Shown piece after piece: positions 26,640-37,269 of a DNA stretch of 64,000 bases. The DNA lies in assembly GCA_024644875.1 (NCBI GenBank), contig JAHEGY010000004.1, forward strand, positions 28,326 through 92,325. Reading direction: 5' to 3'. The notes beneath the pieces are model-generated. The model was not told the origin of the DNA. It made no database searches and was given only the letters and a program-made list of their open reading frames with translations. The DNA is from Cyclobacteriaceae bacterium. GTDB lineage: Bacteria; Bacteroidota; Bacteroidia; Cytophagales; Cyclobacteriaceae. Position numbers and translations under genes: made by a program. The stretch's first letter is position 1; each line of letters begins with the position of its first letter.

Positions 26640-29138
26640 ATGTCCACAAAAAAAATTATCCAGTATTTAATTACTTCGTTCTGCCTGTTTCTTGTATTCG
26701 ACCTGAATGCACAAGCACCTGAGCGGCATAACAGCTCTGAGATATATAAAATGATCCAGAAAATGAATGTTCTGGGCAATGCATTATACGTGGCAGCACA
26801 TCCTGATGACGAGAACACGAGGATGATCACTTATTTATCGAAAGCGGAGTTGGTGAATACAGCATATTTATCATTAACCCGCGGTGACGGTGGCCAGAAT
26901 TCAATCGGACCGGAGCAATCTGAGCTTCTCGGTGTAATAAGGACACAGGAATTACTTAGTGCCAGAAAGGTAGATGGCGGAACGCAGTTTTTCACACACG
27001 TTATGGACTTTGGGTATTCAAAAAGTGCGGATGAGACTTTGAATATCTGGAGCAAAGATGAGCTGCTTGAAGATGCAATATGGGTGATACGAAAGTTTAA
27101 ACCGGATGTCATCATAACCCGTTTCCCTTCCGATAGTAGAGCAGGACATGGTCAGCATGAAACATCAGCTATAATTGCCGAGGAAGCATTCGAACTATCG
27201 GCGGACCGGAACGTATACCCTGAGCAACTGAAATATGTCGATCCCTGGCAGCCAGCCCGTATCTTTACCAATACCGGCAGATGGTGGAACCCAAATATTC
27301 AGGAAAGCGACAGTGTAATATCTATGGATATTGGTGAATATGATCCATTAAGCGGACTTTCATATTCTGAATTGGGTGCTGATAGCAGAAGTCAGCATAG
27401 GAGCCAGGCGTTTGGCGTTACCTGGAGAAGAGGCACATCAAAAGAGTATCTTGAATTTATCAAGGGTAAAGATCTGAAACCAGGCCTTTTTGAAGGAATT
27501 GATATTACCTGGAACCGGATTAACCGTATGGATATTGCCTCAGATGTAACAGAGATACTTAATAATTATAATTTTAGATCTCCTTCCGGATCTATCCCCG
27601 AATTGATCAAATTACGAGGCAAGATCTCTGAGATTGAGGATAGATTCTGGAAACAGAAAAAACTTAAAGAGCTTGATGATATAATCAAGGCATGCGCAGG
27701 GCTTTATCTTGAGGCTACTTCCGGTAAATCATATCTAAGCCCCGGGGATATTTTTGATGTAAATCTGGAAATAACGAACCGGTCAGATGTTGATATAGCC
27801 GTAGTTGGTGTGGTTTCACAAGCACTGGCCTGTGATACAATAATGAATACAGGTCTGAAAAATAATGTTCCCCTATATATTAATCTTTCAAAACGATTGG
27901 GAAATGGTGTCCGTGAAACCACTCCATTCTGGTTGGAGAAGCCAGTTAAAGATTTCAAATATGAGGTCTCAGACCAAAGTTTGAAAGGACTTGCCCAGAA
28001 TCCTCCATCGGTAGAATTCGAGGTAAAGTTAAAAATAAATGATGAAGACATATCATATTGTATTCCAGTAGTTTATACCTGGACAGACAGAATGGAGGGT
28101 CAGCAATATGAACCCCTGGAAATTGGACCAGAATTATTTGTTGAAATTACAGAGGGCGTTTTTATTTTCCCGGATGAGAAAGAAAAAGATATAACAGTAA
28201 AACTTGATTCACGCAATCAACCTGCAAAAGGTGAATTATCTGTAAAATTACCTGAGGGTTGGAGAACCGAACCGGAAAAACAGATTTTTGATATGATGCC
28301 CCAAGAAACTGCGTTTTATCATTTTAAATTATTCCCCACAAAAGAATCATCACAGGGTTATATTCAGGCCATAGCACAAACTGAGGATAGAAATTATGAT
28401 CGGAAACTGGTAACTATAGAATACGAACACTTTCCAAAACAATCCATTTATTTACCCGCGATGGCAGAAGTTGTTAAACTTGATATTAAGAAAAAAGGAT
28501 CCAGCATTGCGTATATCACAGGTGCTGGTGATGATGTTGGGCCGAACCTTGAACAGATTGGATATCAAGTCACTTATGTTGATGAGGGGAACATTCATTT
28601 GATCAACTTCCAGGATTTCGATGCCATCGTGTTTGGGATAATGGCTTTTAATAACCTCGCCTATTTAGGCGACTATAATGATGATTTCCTGAAGTATATA
28701 GAAAATGGCGGGAATGTAATAGTCCAGTACAACAATATAAGAATCGGTACAAAATCGCCGATATTATTACCATATCCTATTGAATTTTCGGGCAGGTCAG
28801 CCAGCGTAAGGGTATCTGTAGAAGATGCAGAAGTGCGTATCTTGGAACCTGATCATGAGATCCTCAATACACCCAATAAAATTACCACTGATGATTTTAA
28901 CGGTTGGGTACAGGAGAGGGGTTTGTATTTTCCAGTCAGCTGGGATGAGCATTATCACGCTGTATTATCCAGTAACGATCCCGGCGATGAAGCGCTTAAT
29001 GGAGGTTTACTTGTTGCCAAATACGGGGAAGGCCATTATATATACACTAGCTATGCCTGGTTCAGACAGTTGCCGGCTGGTGTACCCGGTGCATACAGGA
29101 TTTTTGCAAATCTAATATCCATAGGGAAATGGAGATGA
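26640..29138 (+). CDS. Large exported PIG-L family deacetylase
   Basis: An 832-residue protein with a signal peptide ending near LNAQ. Residues about 45-260 form the PIG-L/LmbE N-acetylglucosaminyl deacetylase domain, with zinc motifs AAHPDDEN and GHGQHE. The middle part (about 350-600) looks like beta-sandwich domains with NEW3-type features (KLPEGWRTEPEKQ). The C-terminal 190 residues resemble a class I glutamine-amidotransferase-like or ThuA-like fold (DFDAIVFGIMAFNN, YIENGGNVIVQY). It probably removes acetyl from an amino sugar of an envelope or environmental glycan. It stands alone, 214 bp after the MEMO gene. Confidence 0.88.
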   Translation: MSTKKIIQYLITSFCLFLVFDLNAQAPERHNSSEIYKMIQKMNVLGNALYVAAHPDDENTRMITYLSKAELVNTAYLSLTRGDGGQNSIGPEQSELLGVIRTQELLSARKVDGGTQFFTHVMDFGYSKSADETLNIWSKDELLEDAIWVIRKFKPDVIITRFPSDSRAGHGQHETSAIIAEEAFELSADRNVYPEQLKYVDPWQPARIFTNTGRWWNPNIQESDSVISMDIGEYDPLSGLSYSELGADSRSQHRSQAFGVTWRRGTSKEYLEFIKGKDLKPGLFEGIDITWNRINRMDIASDVTEILNNYNFRSPSGSIPELIKLRGKISEIEDRFWKQKKLKELDDIIKACAGLYLEATSGKSYLSPGDIFDVNLEITNRSDVDIAVVGVVSQALACDTIMNTGLKNNVPLYINLSKRLGNGVRETTPFWLEKPVKDFKYEVSDQSLKGLAQNPPSVEFEVKLKINDEDISYCIPVVYTWTDRMEGQQYEPLEIGPELFVEITEGVFIFPDEKEKDITVKLDSRNQPAKGELSVKLPEGWRTEPEKQIFDMMPQETAFYHFKLFPTKESSQGYIQAIAQTEDRNYDRKLVTIEYEHFPKQSIYLPAMAEVVKLDIKKKGSSIAYITGAGDDVGPNLEQIGYQVTYVDEGNIHLINFQDFDAIVFGIMAFNNLAYLGDYNDDFLKYIENGGNVIVQYNNIRIGTKSPILLPYPIEFSGRSASVRVSVEDAEVRILEPDHEILNTPNKITTDDFNGWVQERGLYFPVSWDEHYHAVLSSNDPGDEALNGGLLVAKYGEGHYIYTSYAWFRQLPAGVPGAYRIFANLISIGKWR

Positions 29139-29193
29139 TCTATTTGTGGTTACAACAGATAGTATAAACCTATACTACAGCGGAATTCCTAAC

Positions 29194-30258
29194 CTAGATC
29201 TGGCTGGCTATCCAATCACCAATTTCTGAAGTGGTACCTGGCTTTATACCACCTTCTGCAATATCTTCAGTGACAACGCCTTCGGCAAGGGATTTATCAA
29301 CAGCCACCTTAATAGCTTCTGCCTCCTCCTTCAAATTAAAAGCATATTCAAACATCATTGCTGCAGAAAGTATTGTTCCGTTAGGGTTGGCAATATTTTT
29401 ACCGGCAGCTTGTGGATAAGAACCATGGATGGGTTCAAAAACTGATGTATGAATACCAATTGAAGCAGAAGGGGACATGCCTAATGATCCGGTTATAACA
29501 CTTGCCTCATCAGTCAGTATATCTCCGAATAAATTCTCTGTGACAATAACATCAAATCCTTTTGGCCATTGAATGATCCGCATGGCAGCAGCATCGACGT
29601 AAAGAAATTCCAATTCAACATCAGGATAGTCACTGGCCATATCCTGGATGGTTGAACGCCATAATCTCGATGTGGCCAATATGTTTGCTTTATCGACTGC
29701 GCAAAGTTTTTTATTTCTGTTTTGCGCATATTCAAAAGCCAGCCTGGCAATTCTTTCAATCTCCTCCACAGTATATATACAGGTGTCAAAGGCTTTCTGT
29801 CCATCTTCTGTTTTACCCCTGGGTTCACCAAAATAAATCCCTCCTGTCAGTTCACGTATAGTTACAAAGTCGGCACCATCAACTAGCTCAGTTTTCAGGG
29901 GTGACCGGCTAACCAGTGATTTGAAGGTAGAAGTAGGTCGTATATTTGCGTACAAACCTAATTTCTTTCTCATGGCCAGTAAACCTTGTTCCGGCCGGAT
30001 CTTGGCGCTGGGATCATTATCATATTTTGGGTGCCCTATGGCTCCGAACAGAACGGCATCTGATCTCATGCAGAGTTCGTGGGTTTCTTCAGGATAGGGA
30101 TTTCCTGTTTTATCGATGGCATCTGCTCCAACCAATCCATATTCATAATGGATTTGATGTCCGAATTTAGTACAGACTGCATCGGTCACTTTTACTGCCT
30201 GTTCAATGATCTCAGGACCTATCCCGTCACCCGGTAAAACAGCTATATTTAATTCCAT
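29194..30258 (-). CDS. leuB: 3-isopropylmalate dehydrogenase
   Basis: A 354-residue decarboxylating dehydrogenase of the isocitrate/isopropylmalate family. It begins [16 protein letters not shown] and has the family motifs [46 protein letters not shown] and [19 protein letters not shown]. It oxidises 3-isopropylmalate to 2-ketoisocaproate with NAD in leucine synthesis; the same enzyme can act on 3-methylmalate in the citramalate route to isoleucine. It is the last gene of the operon, 1 bp after leuA/cimA. Confidence 0.96.
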   Translation of the reverse strand: MELNIAVLPGDGIGPEIIEQAVKVTDAVCTKFGHQIHYEYGLVGADAIDKTGNPYPEETHELCMRSDAVLFGAIGHPKYDNDPSAKIRPEQGLLAMRKKLGLYANIRPTSTFKSLVSRSPLKTELVDGADFVTIRELTGGIYFGEPRGKTEDGQKAFDTCIYTVEEIERIARLAFEYAQNRNKKLCAVDKANILATSRLWRSTIQDMASDYPDVELEFLYVDAAAMRIIQWPKGFDVIVTENLFGDILTDEASVITGSLGMSPSASIGIHTSVFEPIHGSYPQAAGKNIANPNGTILSAAMMFEYAFNLKEEAEAIKVAVDKSLAEGVVTEDIAEGGIKPGTTSEIGDWIASQI

Positions 30259-30259
30259 A

Positions 30260-31813
30260 TTATATAATAACTTTATTCAATTCCAGTTCGTGTTCTAGTA
30301 CATTGATCATTTTCATCGTTGCCTTAATAGCTGCTACGGTCTGATCTGGATCAAGTCCCCTGGTCTTGAATTCCTTATCTGACTGCCAGGTGATGACCGT
30401 TTCAACTAATGCATCGGTACGCCCACCAGGAGGGATGGTAACCACGTAATCGATCAATTTGGGAATTGGTTTTTCAAGTTTTTTGTAGACAGCTTTCAAA
30501 GCATTCATGAAAGCATCATATTGACCATCCCCTGAGGCATGCTCTTCGTATACTTTTCCATTTATTTCAATGCTCAGGCTAGTAACAGGCCTCAGTCCTA
30601 ATGCATGGGAAGTAGAATAGTTTTTAAGCTTGATCTTCTGCTCTATAGTTGCACTCTTTAAGACATCAGATATGATATAGGGAAGATCTTCCGTTGTTAC
30701 CGTTTCTTTTTGGTCGGCCAATTCAATAATCCTTTCCGTAACTTTCTTAAGGGAATCCGGATCGAGTGTAATTCCCATTTCCTCGAGGTTCTTTCTGATA
30801 TTGGCTTTGCCTGAGGTTTTCCCCAAGGCATATTTCCTGATCCTGCCAAATCGTTCGGGCATCAGATCATTATGGTATAAATTGTCTTTATGATCACCAT
30901 CAGCATGAATACCACTACATTGTGTAAATACAAACTCACCTATCAGCGGCTTGTTGGTTGGGACGCGTATACCGGAAAATGATTCAACCATTCTGCTGAT
31001 CTTATTCAATTTTGATTCAACCACAGACATATCATAATCGAAATGATCTTTTACAACCGCCACCACACTTGATAATGGGACGTTGCCTGCGCGTTCACCA
31101 AGGCCATTTACCGTTGTATGCAAACATCTTATACCAGCTTTCAGGGCAGCAAATACATTGGCTGTGGCTAGATCGTAATCATTATGAGCATGGTAATCAA
31201 AGGTTACCTTCGGGTACTTTTTTATAATACCTGATAGAAATTCATATGTTTCATCAGGTGAAAGGATGCCCAGTGTATCGGGAAGCATGATCCGGCTAAC
31301 ATTCAGGTCTTTCAGGCCCTTTATCATAAAATCCACATAGTCAGGCGAGTTACGCATACCGTTAGACCAGTCTTCCAGGTATATATTAGTAGTAATACCT
31401 AGTTTCGTGGCATATTCAACAGATTTTGCGATGTTTTCGAGATGTTCTTCCGGGGTATTTCTTAATTGTTGTGTGACATGTCGGTAAGATCCTTTGCATA
31501 AAAGGTTTATTACTCTACCTCCTGCTGCATTTATCCAATCCAGAGATACTTTGTTATCGACGAATCCCAGGATCTCAACCCTGTCGATGTATCCATTTTC
31601 TTTAGCCCAGTCAAGAACTTTTTTTGATCCCTGAAACTCACCTTCAGAAACCCTCGCAGAGGCGATCTCTATTCTATCTGCATTCACTTCCGATAAAAGG
31701 ATCTTGGCAATATTCAATTTCTCATTACTTGAAAATGATACTCCGGTAGTTTGCTCACCATCCCTCAGGGTGGTATCCATTATAGTTATCAGCGGTAATT
31801 TTTGATTTTTCAT
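30260..31813 (-). CDS. 2-isopropylmalate/citramalate synthase-family enzyme
   Basis: I place the start at ATG 31813 (517 residues); ATG 31849 would overlap leuD by 26 bp and is possible. The catalytic TIM-barrel opens [19 protein letters not shown] and has [15 protein letters not shown] with the metal-binding HxHND and NGLGERAGN. The C-terminal third is the LeuA regulatory domain type. This form is the second IPMS homologue of Bacteroidota rather than canonical LeuA (no EAGFP-type segment), and it may be a citramalate synthase. In the operon no ilvA (threonine deaminase) is seen, which would fit a citramalate route to isoleucine. The two functions cannot be separated by eye. Confidence 0.85.
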   Translation of the reverse strand: MKNQKLPLITIMDTTLRDGEQTTGVSFSSNEKLNIAKILLSEVNADRIEIASARVSEGEFQGSKKVLDWAKENGYIDRVEILGFVDNKVSLDWINAAGGRVINLLCKGSYRHVTQQLRNTPEEHLENIAKSVEYATKLGITTNIYLEDWSNGMRNSPDYVDFMIKGLKDLNVSRIMLPDTLGILSPDETYEFLSGIIKKYPKVTFDYHAHNDYDLATANVFAALKAGIRCLHTTVNGLGERAGNVPLSSVVAVVKDHFDYDMSVVESKLNKISRMVESFSGIRVPTNKPLIGEFVFTQCSGIHADGDHKDNLYHNDLMPERFGRIRKYALGKTSGKANIRKNLEEMGITLDPDSLKKVTERIIELADQKETVTTEDLPYIISDVLKSATIEQKIKLKNYSTSHALGLRPVTSLSIEINGKVYEEHASGDGQYDAFMNALKAVYKKLEKPIPKLIDYVVTIPPGGRTDALVETVITWQSDKEFKTRGLDPDQTVAAIKATMKMINVLEHELELNKVII

Positions 31814-31823
31814 AAAACTTGGA

Positions 31824-32414
31824 TCAGTGTTGTTCTTCAAATGCGTCAATTTTACTTTTCAGACTTAACAAATAGTCTATATCATCATATCCTTTTAACA
31901 GGCATTCCTTTTTATAGGGATTAATATCGAATTTTGCTGATGAACCTGAATCCAGTATTTTAATATGCTGATTTTCAAGATCCACCTCAAATTCTGCATT
32001 TGCATCTTTTTCTATAGTGTTGAATAATTGCTTGAGAAAATCGGAATTTACCTGTACGGGAAGTAATCCGTTATTAAGTGCATTGTTTTTAAATATATCT
32101 GCAAAAAAACTTGAGACAACCACCCGGAACCCATAATCATAGAGTGCCCATGCAGCATGCTCACGGCTGGATCCACTTCCAAAGTTTTCTCCGGCCACCA
32201 GGATCTTTCCTTTATAAGTATCATTGTTCAATACAAAATCCTGAATAGGTTCGTTATTGCTGTCATATCTCCAATCCCTGAAAAGATTATCCCCAAACCC
32301 TTTTCTTTCAATAGCTTTAAGAAACCTGGCAGGTATAATCTGATCAGTATCAACATTTTCTATTGGCAGCGGAACTGCGGGAGAAACTAATTTTTGAAAT
32401 TTATCTATTGGCAT
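31824..32414 (-). CDS. leuD: 3-isopropylmalate dehydratase small subunit
   Basis: A 196-residue LeuD with the swivelling-domain motifs [33 protein letters not shown] and [13 protein letters not shown]. It forms the isomerase with LeuC, encoded 12 bp upstream, to convert 2-isopropylmalate to 3-isopropylmalate, or citramalate to methylmalate. Normal length. The next synthase gene starts 10 bp after this stop, or overlaps it if its upstream start is used. Confidence 0.97.
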   Translation of the reverse strand: MPIDKFQKLVSPAVPLPIENVDTDQIIPARFLKAIERKGFGDNLFRDWRYDSNNEPIQDFVLNNDTYKGKILVAGENFGSGSSREHAAWALYDYGFRVVVSSFFADIFKNNALNNGLLPVQVNSDFLKQLFNTIEKDANAEFEVDLENQHIKILDSGSSAKFDINPYKKECLLKGYDDIDYLLSLKSKIDAFEEQH

Positions 32415-32426
32415 TTTCTATTTTCG

Positions 32427-33827
32427 TTATGTGATATCACGTGGGTCAGTTATCTTTCCTGTGATTGCAGTAGCCGCAGCTGTCAAAGGACTGGCAAGTA
32501 TCGTCCTTGCCCCGGGGCCCTGCCTACCTTCAAAATTCCTGTTAGAAGTGGATACAGCATACTTCCCGGCAGGTATTTTATCATCATTCATGGCCAGACA
32601 TGCTGAACAACCTGGTTGCCGGAGCTTAAAGCCGGCTTCCTCAAGAATGTCTACCAGGCCTTCTTCATATGCCTGTTGTTCTACCTGTTTAGAACCCGGT
32701 ACAATCCATGCGGTAATGTTGTCAGCTTTTTTCTTACCCTTTACAAGTTGAGCAACTTCCCGTAGATCTTCAATCCGGCCGTTTGTACAACTTCCGACGA
32801 ATATATAGTCCACGCTTTTACCATTCATGCTTTCCCCTGGATTAAAGTCCATATATCCAAGGGATTTCAGATAGGTTTCCTGGCTTGCTGAAGGTATATC
32901 CTTAACTTCAGGAATGGGTTTGGTAATATCCAGTCCCATACCCGGATTGGTACCAAAGGTTACCATAGGGCCGATATCCTCCGCTTTGAAATTATATTCG
33001 AGATCAAATACAGCCCCTTCGTCTGTTTTCAAAGTTCTCCAATAAGCCAGTTTTTGATCCCAATCCTCACCCATTGGAGAAAACTGTCTTCCTTTGATGT
33101 ATTCAAAGGTGGTCTCATCCGGGGCGATCATCCCCCCACGGGCACCACTTTCAATACTCATATTGCATATCGTCATCCGGGCTTCCATAGATAACGTTTC
33201 AATCGCAGAACCGGCATATTCAATAAAATATCCTGTACCACCTGCAGTACCGATCTTAGATATGATATATAATATAATATCTTTAGAAGTTACCCCTTTT
33301 TTAAGGACACCGTCTATGGATATCCTCATCTTTTTTGGTTTGGGTTGTAATATGCATTGGGTAGCAAGCACCATTTCAATTTCACTTGTGCCAATCCCAA
33401 AAGCTACTGCTCCAAAGGCTCCATGCGTGGAGGTATGACTATCTCCACAAACAATGGTCATCCCCGGTTGTGTTATCCCTAATTCAGGACCAATCACATG
33501 GACGATTCCATGCCATTGATGATTCAATCCATAAAGATCAATACCATGGGTCTCGCAATTCTTGGATAACTGATCAACCTGTTGCCTGGATAATACATCC
33601 CGGATCGGCATATCCTGATTGATTGTCGGTACGTTATGATCCGGGGTTGCGATGGTCTTATCAGGCCTTGAAACCTTGAGTCCCCTTTTTTCCAGTCCTA
33701 GAAAAGCAACAGGGCTGGTAACCTCGTGAATAAAATGCTTGTCGATATATAAAACCTGAGGCCCTCCATCTACCGAATGAACCACATGTTTATCCCAGAT
33801 CTTATCAAATAGTGTTTTTGGTTCCAC
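32427..33827 (-). CDS. leuC: 3-isopropylmalate dehydratase large subunit
   Basis: A 466-residue aconitase-superfamily enzyme. The opening [11 protein letters not shown] is typical. Cluster-binding Cys are in [14 protein letters not shown] and [13 protein letters not shown], and the active-site region is [21 protein letters not shown]. It holds a 4Fe-4S cluster and acts with LeuD. It follows ilvC by 35 bp and precedes leuD by 12 bp on the same transcript. Confidence 0.97.
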   Translation of the reverse strand: MEPKTLFDKIWDKHVVHSVDGGPQVLYIDKHFIHEVTSPVAFLGLEKRGLKVSRPDKTIATPDHNVPTINQDMPIRDVLSRQQVDQLSKNCETHGIDLYGLNHQWHGIVHVIGPELGITQPGMTIVCGDSHTSTHGAFGAVAFGIGTSEIEMVLATQCILQPKPKKMRISIDGVLKKGVTSKDIILYIISKIGTAGGTGYFIEYAGSAIETLSMEARMTICNMSIESGARGGMIAPDETTFEYIKGRQFSPMGEDWDQKLAYWRTLKTDEGAVFDLEYNFKAEDIGPMVTFGTNPGMGLDITKPIPEVKDIPSASQETYLKSLGYMDFNPGESMNGKSVDYIFVGSCTNGRIEDLREVAQLVKGKKKADNITAWIVPGSKQVEQQAYEEGLVDILEEAGFKLRQPGCSACLAMNDDKIPAGKYAVSTSNRNFEGRQGPGARTILASPLTAAATAITGKITDPRDIT

Positions 33828-33862
33828 TCTACAATATGTTTACTCAGATAAAACTTTTCTTC

Positions 33863-34909
33863 CTAAGCGTCAGGTCGAAGTTTCCTGACCTGGGCACCAG
33901 CCTGCCACATTTCTGATTCTCTTATTTCTTTAAGTTCAGATTCAAGGTGGGCTCTGTAATCCGGATGACCAGTTTTTTCAAGAACAACTTTTGTTTCTTC
34001 ACCGCTTCTCACACGCTCGTAGAGTTGTTTAAAAACAGGTAGAGTTGCTTCTTTGAATTTAGGTTTCCAGTCCAGGGCACCTCTCTGGGCAGTTGCACTG
34101 CAGTTGGAATACATCCAGTCCATGCCTTTTTCATCAACCAAACGTATTAAACTCTGTGTCAATTCTTCCACAGTTTCATTAAAGGCTTCTGAAGGACTAT
34201 GCCCGTTATCCCTGAGAACATCATATTGTGCTTCCATAATGCCAGCCAGTGCACCCATAAGTACACCTCTTTCACCAGTCAGGTCACTATATACCTCGTC
34301 TTCGAATGTTGTAGGGAATAAATAACCTGATCCTATGCCAATCCCCAATGCGATTGTCCTTTCTTCCGCCCGGCCTGTGTAATCCTGAAATATGGCATAA
34401 CTGGAATTAATTCCTGATCCGGCAAGAAAATTTCGACGCACACTGGTTCCTGATCCTTTAGGGGCTACCAGGATAACATCTACATTCTTTGGAGGAATAA
34501 CACCTGTTTGTTCCTTATAGGTTACAGAGAAACCATGAGAAAAATACAATGCATCACCCTCATTAAGGCATTTTTCTAATGTCGGCCAAACTGCTCTTTG
34601 TGCCGCATCAGATACAAGGTATTGTAATACTGTGGCTTTCTTGGCTGCCTCTTCAATTGAAAAGAGTGTTTCTCCTGGCACCCATCCGTCAGCTATTGCC
34701 TTGTCCCAATCGTCTTTGAAGCGTTGTTCCTGACCAATGATGACAGGTATTCCATTATCACGCAGGTTAAGTGCCTGTGCTGGGCCCTGAACACCATAAC
34801 CAATAATTGCGATAACTTCGTCTTTTAGCACTTCCCGTGCTTTTGCGAGCGGGAATTCTTCCCTTTTTACGACGTTTTCTTCTACGCCGCCAAAATTAAT
34901 TTTTGCCAT
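33863..34909 (-). CDS. ilvC: Ketol-acid reductoisomerase
   Basis: A 348-residue class I KARI. The Rossmann motif is IGYGVQGPAQALNLRDNG, and the knotted C-terminal domain carries the metal ligands in FEDEVYSDLTGERGVLMG and the Glu-rich VEELTQSL region. It converts 2-acetolactate or 2-aceto-2-hydroxybutyrate to the dihydroxy acids with NADPH and Mg2+. Its start overlaps the ilvN end by 14 bp, which suggests coupled translation. Confidence 0.97.
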   Translation of the reverse strand: MAKINFGGVEENVVKREEFPLAKAREVLKDEVIAIIGYGVQGPAQALNLRDNGIPVIIGQEQRFKDDWDKAIADGWVPGETLFSIEEAAKKATVLQYLVSDAAQRAVWPTLEKCLNEGDALYFSHGFSVTYKEQTGVIPPKNVDVILVAPKGSGTSVRRNFLAGSGINSSYAIFQDYTGRAEERTIALGIGIGSGYLFPTTFEDEVYSDLTGERGVLMGALAGIMEAQYDVLRDNGHSPSEAFNETVEELTQSLIRLVDEKGMDWMYSNCSATAQRGALDWKPKFKEATLPVFKQLYERVRSGEETKVVLEKTGHPDYRAHLESELKEIRESEMWQAGAQVRKLRPDA

Positions 34910-35507
34910 ACTTGTCTTGTCCGTTTGATGAATTTAAAATATGTGTTTCTGAATTTTCGAGTTCATCGAGGTATTTTTGTGTTTGCCGTTTTGATTTAGA
35001 TATGGCCACCCGGCCGGATCTGACAAACTCAAGTACCCCGTATTCATTTAATAAATTGAAAAGTTGTTGCGTTTCGTGTTTGTGTCCCGTTTTTTCAATT
35101 ACAATATAGTCCTCTTCAATCACCAGGATCCGGGCATTGTTTGCCCTGACCAGGTTCTCTATTTTATTACCATGAAGAAAGATCTTTGTCGGTACCTTAT
35201 AAAGGGCAATTTCCTGATAATATATTTCATCTTCTTCATAAAGAAATGCTCCAAGGACTTCAACCAGTTTCCTGAGCTGTTTTGTCACTTTTTCAGCGAT
35301 ATCTTTTGTTGTATTCACAACGAGGGTATACCGGCTTACTCCGGGCACTTCCGAGGTTGAAACATTTATACTTTCTATGTTTAATTTAATCCGTGAAAAA
35401 ATAATTGTTACACGGTTCAACAGTCCTGGTCTGTCTTCACTAAGAACAGATATTGTATATCTCTTTCTCAGCGTACTTTCATGACTATCTTGATAGATAT
35501 CAGACAT
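34896..35507 (-). CDS. ilvN: Acetolactate synthase small (regulatory) subunit
   Basis: A 203-residue protein beginning with an ACT domain (YTISVLSEDRPGLLNRVTIIFSR) and continuing into the family's C-terminal domain (ALYKVPTKI, FVRSGRVAISK). It binds valine and gives feedback control to IlvB, encoded 18 bp upstream. The length is slightly more than the roughly 165 residues of many IlvN/IlvH proteins. It overlaps ilvC by 14 bp. Confidence 0.94.
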   Translation of the reverse strand: MSDIYQDSHESTLRKRYTISVLSEDRPGLLNRVTIIFSRIKLNIESINVSTSEVPGVSRYTLVVNTTKDIAEKVTKQLRKLVEVLGAFLYEEDEIYYQEIALYKVPTKIFLHGNKIENLVRANNARILVIEEDYIVIEKTGHKHETQQLFNLLNEYGVLEFVRSGRVAISKSKRQTQKYLDELENSETHILNSSNGQDKYGKN

Positions 35508-35525
35508 AATAATATTGTTTTAATT

Positions 35526-37259
35526 TTAATCTAATCGAATATTAGTTACCGATTCCCCTGAAGGAACCATTGGGAAAACATTATCCTCTTTTTCAACCTC
35601 AACCTCAAGAAGATAAGGGCCACTGGATGCAAGCATCTTATCGATGGCCTTATCAAGCCCTCCTCGTTCACTGACTTTTTCATTATCTATTCCAAAACCT
35701 TCAGCGATTTTCGGAAAATCAGGATTTGTCATTTCTGTAAATGAATACCTCTTATCAAAAAACAGCTGCTGCCACTGTCTTACCATTCCGAGGAAATGGT
35801 TATTGAGGATCACGATCTTAACTGGTATATTGTACTGACTGATCGTGCCAAGCTCCTGCAACGTCATCTGGATGCCACCATCACCAGCAATGGCAATAAC
35901 CTGCTGGTCTTTTGCACCCAGCTGTGCGCCCATTGAGCAGGGTAAGGCAAATCCCATGGTTCCCAGACCACCGGATGTCAGTAGGTGATTGGGTTTCCTG
36001 AACTGGTAATATCTTGCCGCTATCATCTGGTGTTGTCCTACATCCGTTACAATCACTGATTCTCCTTTGGTTTTATCCGAGATCTTTTTAATAACTTCAG
36101 CCATAAAGACCTTATCAGTTTTGGGATTGACCTGATCCTTGACAACTTTTTCATATTCAATTTTTTCACACTCATTGAACTCATTGATCCATTGAGTGTG
36201 ATTATTCTTTTTGATCAAGGGAAGCAAAGCCTCGAGTGTCTGTCTGGCGTCGGCATTAATTCCAACGGTCGTTTTAACATTCTTGTCGATCTCAGACGGA
36301 TCGATCTCAATATGAATAACCTTTGCCTGTTTGGCGTATTTCGACAAATCACCGGTTACCCGATCATCGAACCGCATTCCGATGGCTATTAATACATCGC
36401 ACTCATTGGTTTTAATATTCGGGCCATAGTTTCCATGCATTCCCAGATAACCAACATAGTTTTTATGATCCGGCGGGAAGCAGGATAAGCCCAGCAGGGT
36501 AAGTGCTACCGGGATGTCAGCTTTTTCTGAAAGATCCTGAAGTTCTTTTTCTGCGCATGAAATAAGAACCCCATGTCCGGCAAGGATATAAGGTTTTTTT
36601 GCATTGTTGATCAATTCAGCAGCTTCCTCGATCTGATTGCTGTTATTTGATGGATAAGGATGATAACTCCTGATCTTTTCACAAGGAGAATATTTAAAGT
36701 CTATCTCACCGAACTGCGCATTTTTTGTTATATCGATAAGTACCGGACCCGGTCGTCCTGTTTTGGCGATGTAAAATGCTTTTGCGATGGCTTCCGGTAT
36801 CTCTTCAGCTTTGGTAACCTGGTAATTCCATTTTGTAACCGGCATGGAAATACCCAGAACATCCGTCTCCTGAAAGGCATCAGTCCCAAGAAGATGTGCC
36901 GGAACCTGGCCCGTAATACATACAAGGGGTGTAGAATCGATTTGTGCGTCGGCAATTCCTGTAATAAGGTTGGTAGCTCCAGGTCCACTGGTTGCAAAAC
37001 AGACCCCCACTTTGCCAGACACCCTCGCATATCCCTGAGCGGCATGAACCGCACCTTGCTCATGTCGTACAAGGATATGATTTAATTGATCCTGATAATT
37101 GTACAAAGCATCATAAATGGGCATGATAGCCCCTCCCGGATATCCGAAAATAGTATCCACTTTTTCCTCCAGTAGGCTCAGGATTACGGCTTCCGATCCG
37201 TTAACCCTTAAAAGCTTGTGCTTCGATTCTGTTTTACTGGTTTTTTCCAACGTTGACAT
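35526..37259 (-). CDS. ilvB: Acetolactate synthase large subunit
   Basis: A 577-residue ThDP enzyme. The ThDP-activating Glu lies in ILVRHEQGAVHAAQGYAR, and the ThDP/Mg motif runs from AIAGDGGIQMTLQELGT to ILNNHFLGMVRQWQ. The central FAD-type domain includes KVIHIEIDPSEIDKN. It makes acetolactate from pyruvate (Val, Leu) and acetohydroxybutyrate (Ile). The gene lies 10 bp after ilvD and 18 bp before ilvN. Confidence 0.97.
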   Translation of the reverse strand: MSTLEKTSKTESKHKLLRVNGSEAVILSLLEEKVDTIFGYPGGAIMPIYDALYNYQDQLNHILVRHEQGAVHAAQGYARVSGKVGVCFATSGPGATNLITGIADAQIDSTPLVCITGQVPAHLLGTDAFQETDVLGISMPVTKWNYQVTKAEEIPEAIAKAFYIAKTGRPGPVLIDITKNAQFGEIDFKYSPCEKIRSYHPYPSNNSNQIEEAAELINNAKKPYILAGHGVLISCAEKELQDLSEKADIPVALTLLGLSCFPPDHKNYVGYLGMHGNYGPNIKTNECDVLIAIGMRFDDRVTGDLSKYAKQAKVIHIEIDPSEIDKNVKTTVGINADARQTLEALLPLIKKNNHTQWINEFNECEKIEYEKVVKDQVNPKTDKVFMAEVIKKISDKTKGESVIVTDVGQHQMIAARYYQFRKPNHLLTSGGLGTMGFALPCSMGAQLGAKDQQVIAIAGDGGIQMTLQELGTISQYNIPVKIVILNNHFLGMVRQWQQLFFDKRYSFTEMTNPDFPKIAEGFGIDNEKVSERGGLDKAIDKMLASSGPYLLEVEVEKEDNVFPMVPSGESVTNIRLD

Positions 37260-37269
37260 GGTTTTAAAT

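Noticed and set aside
29160..29180. AT-rich hairpin between the PIG-L and leuB genes as a terminator
   Set aside because: The stem is AT-only apart from one pair and there is no T-run on either side.
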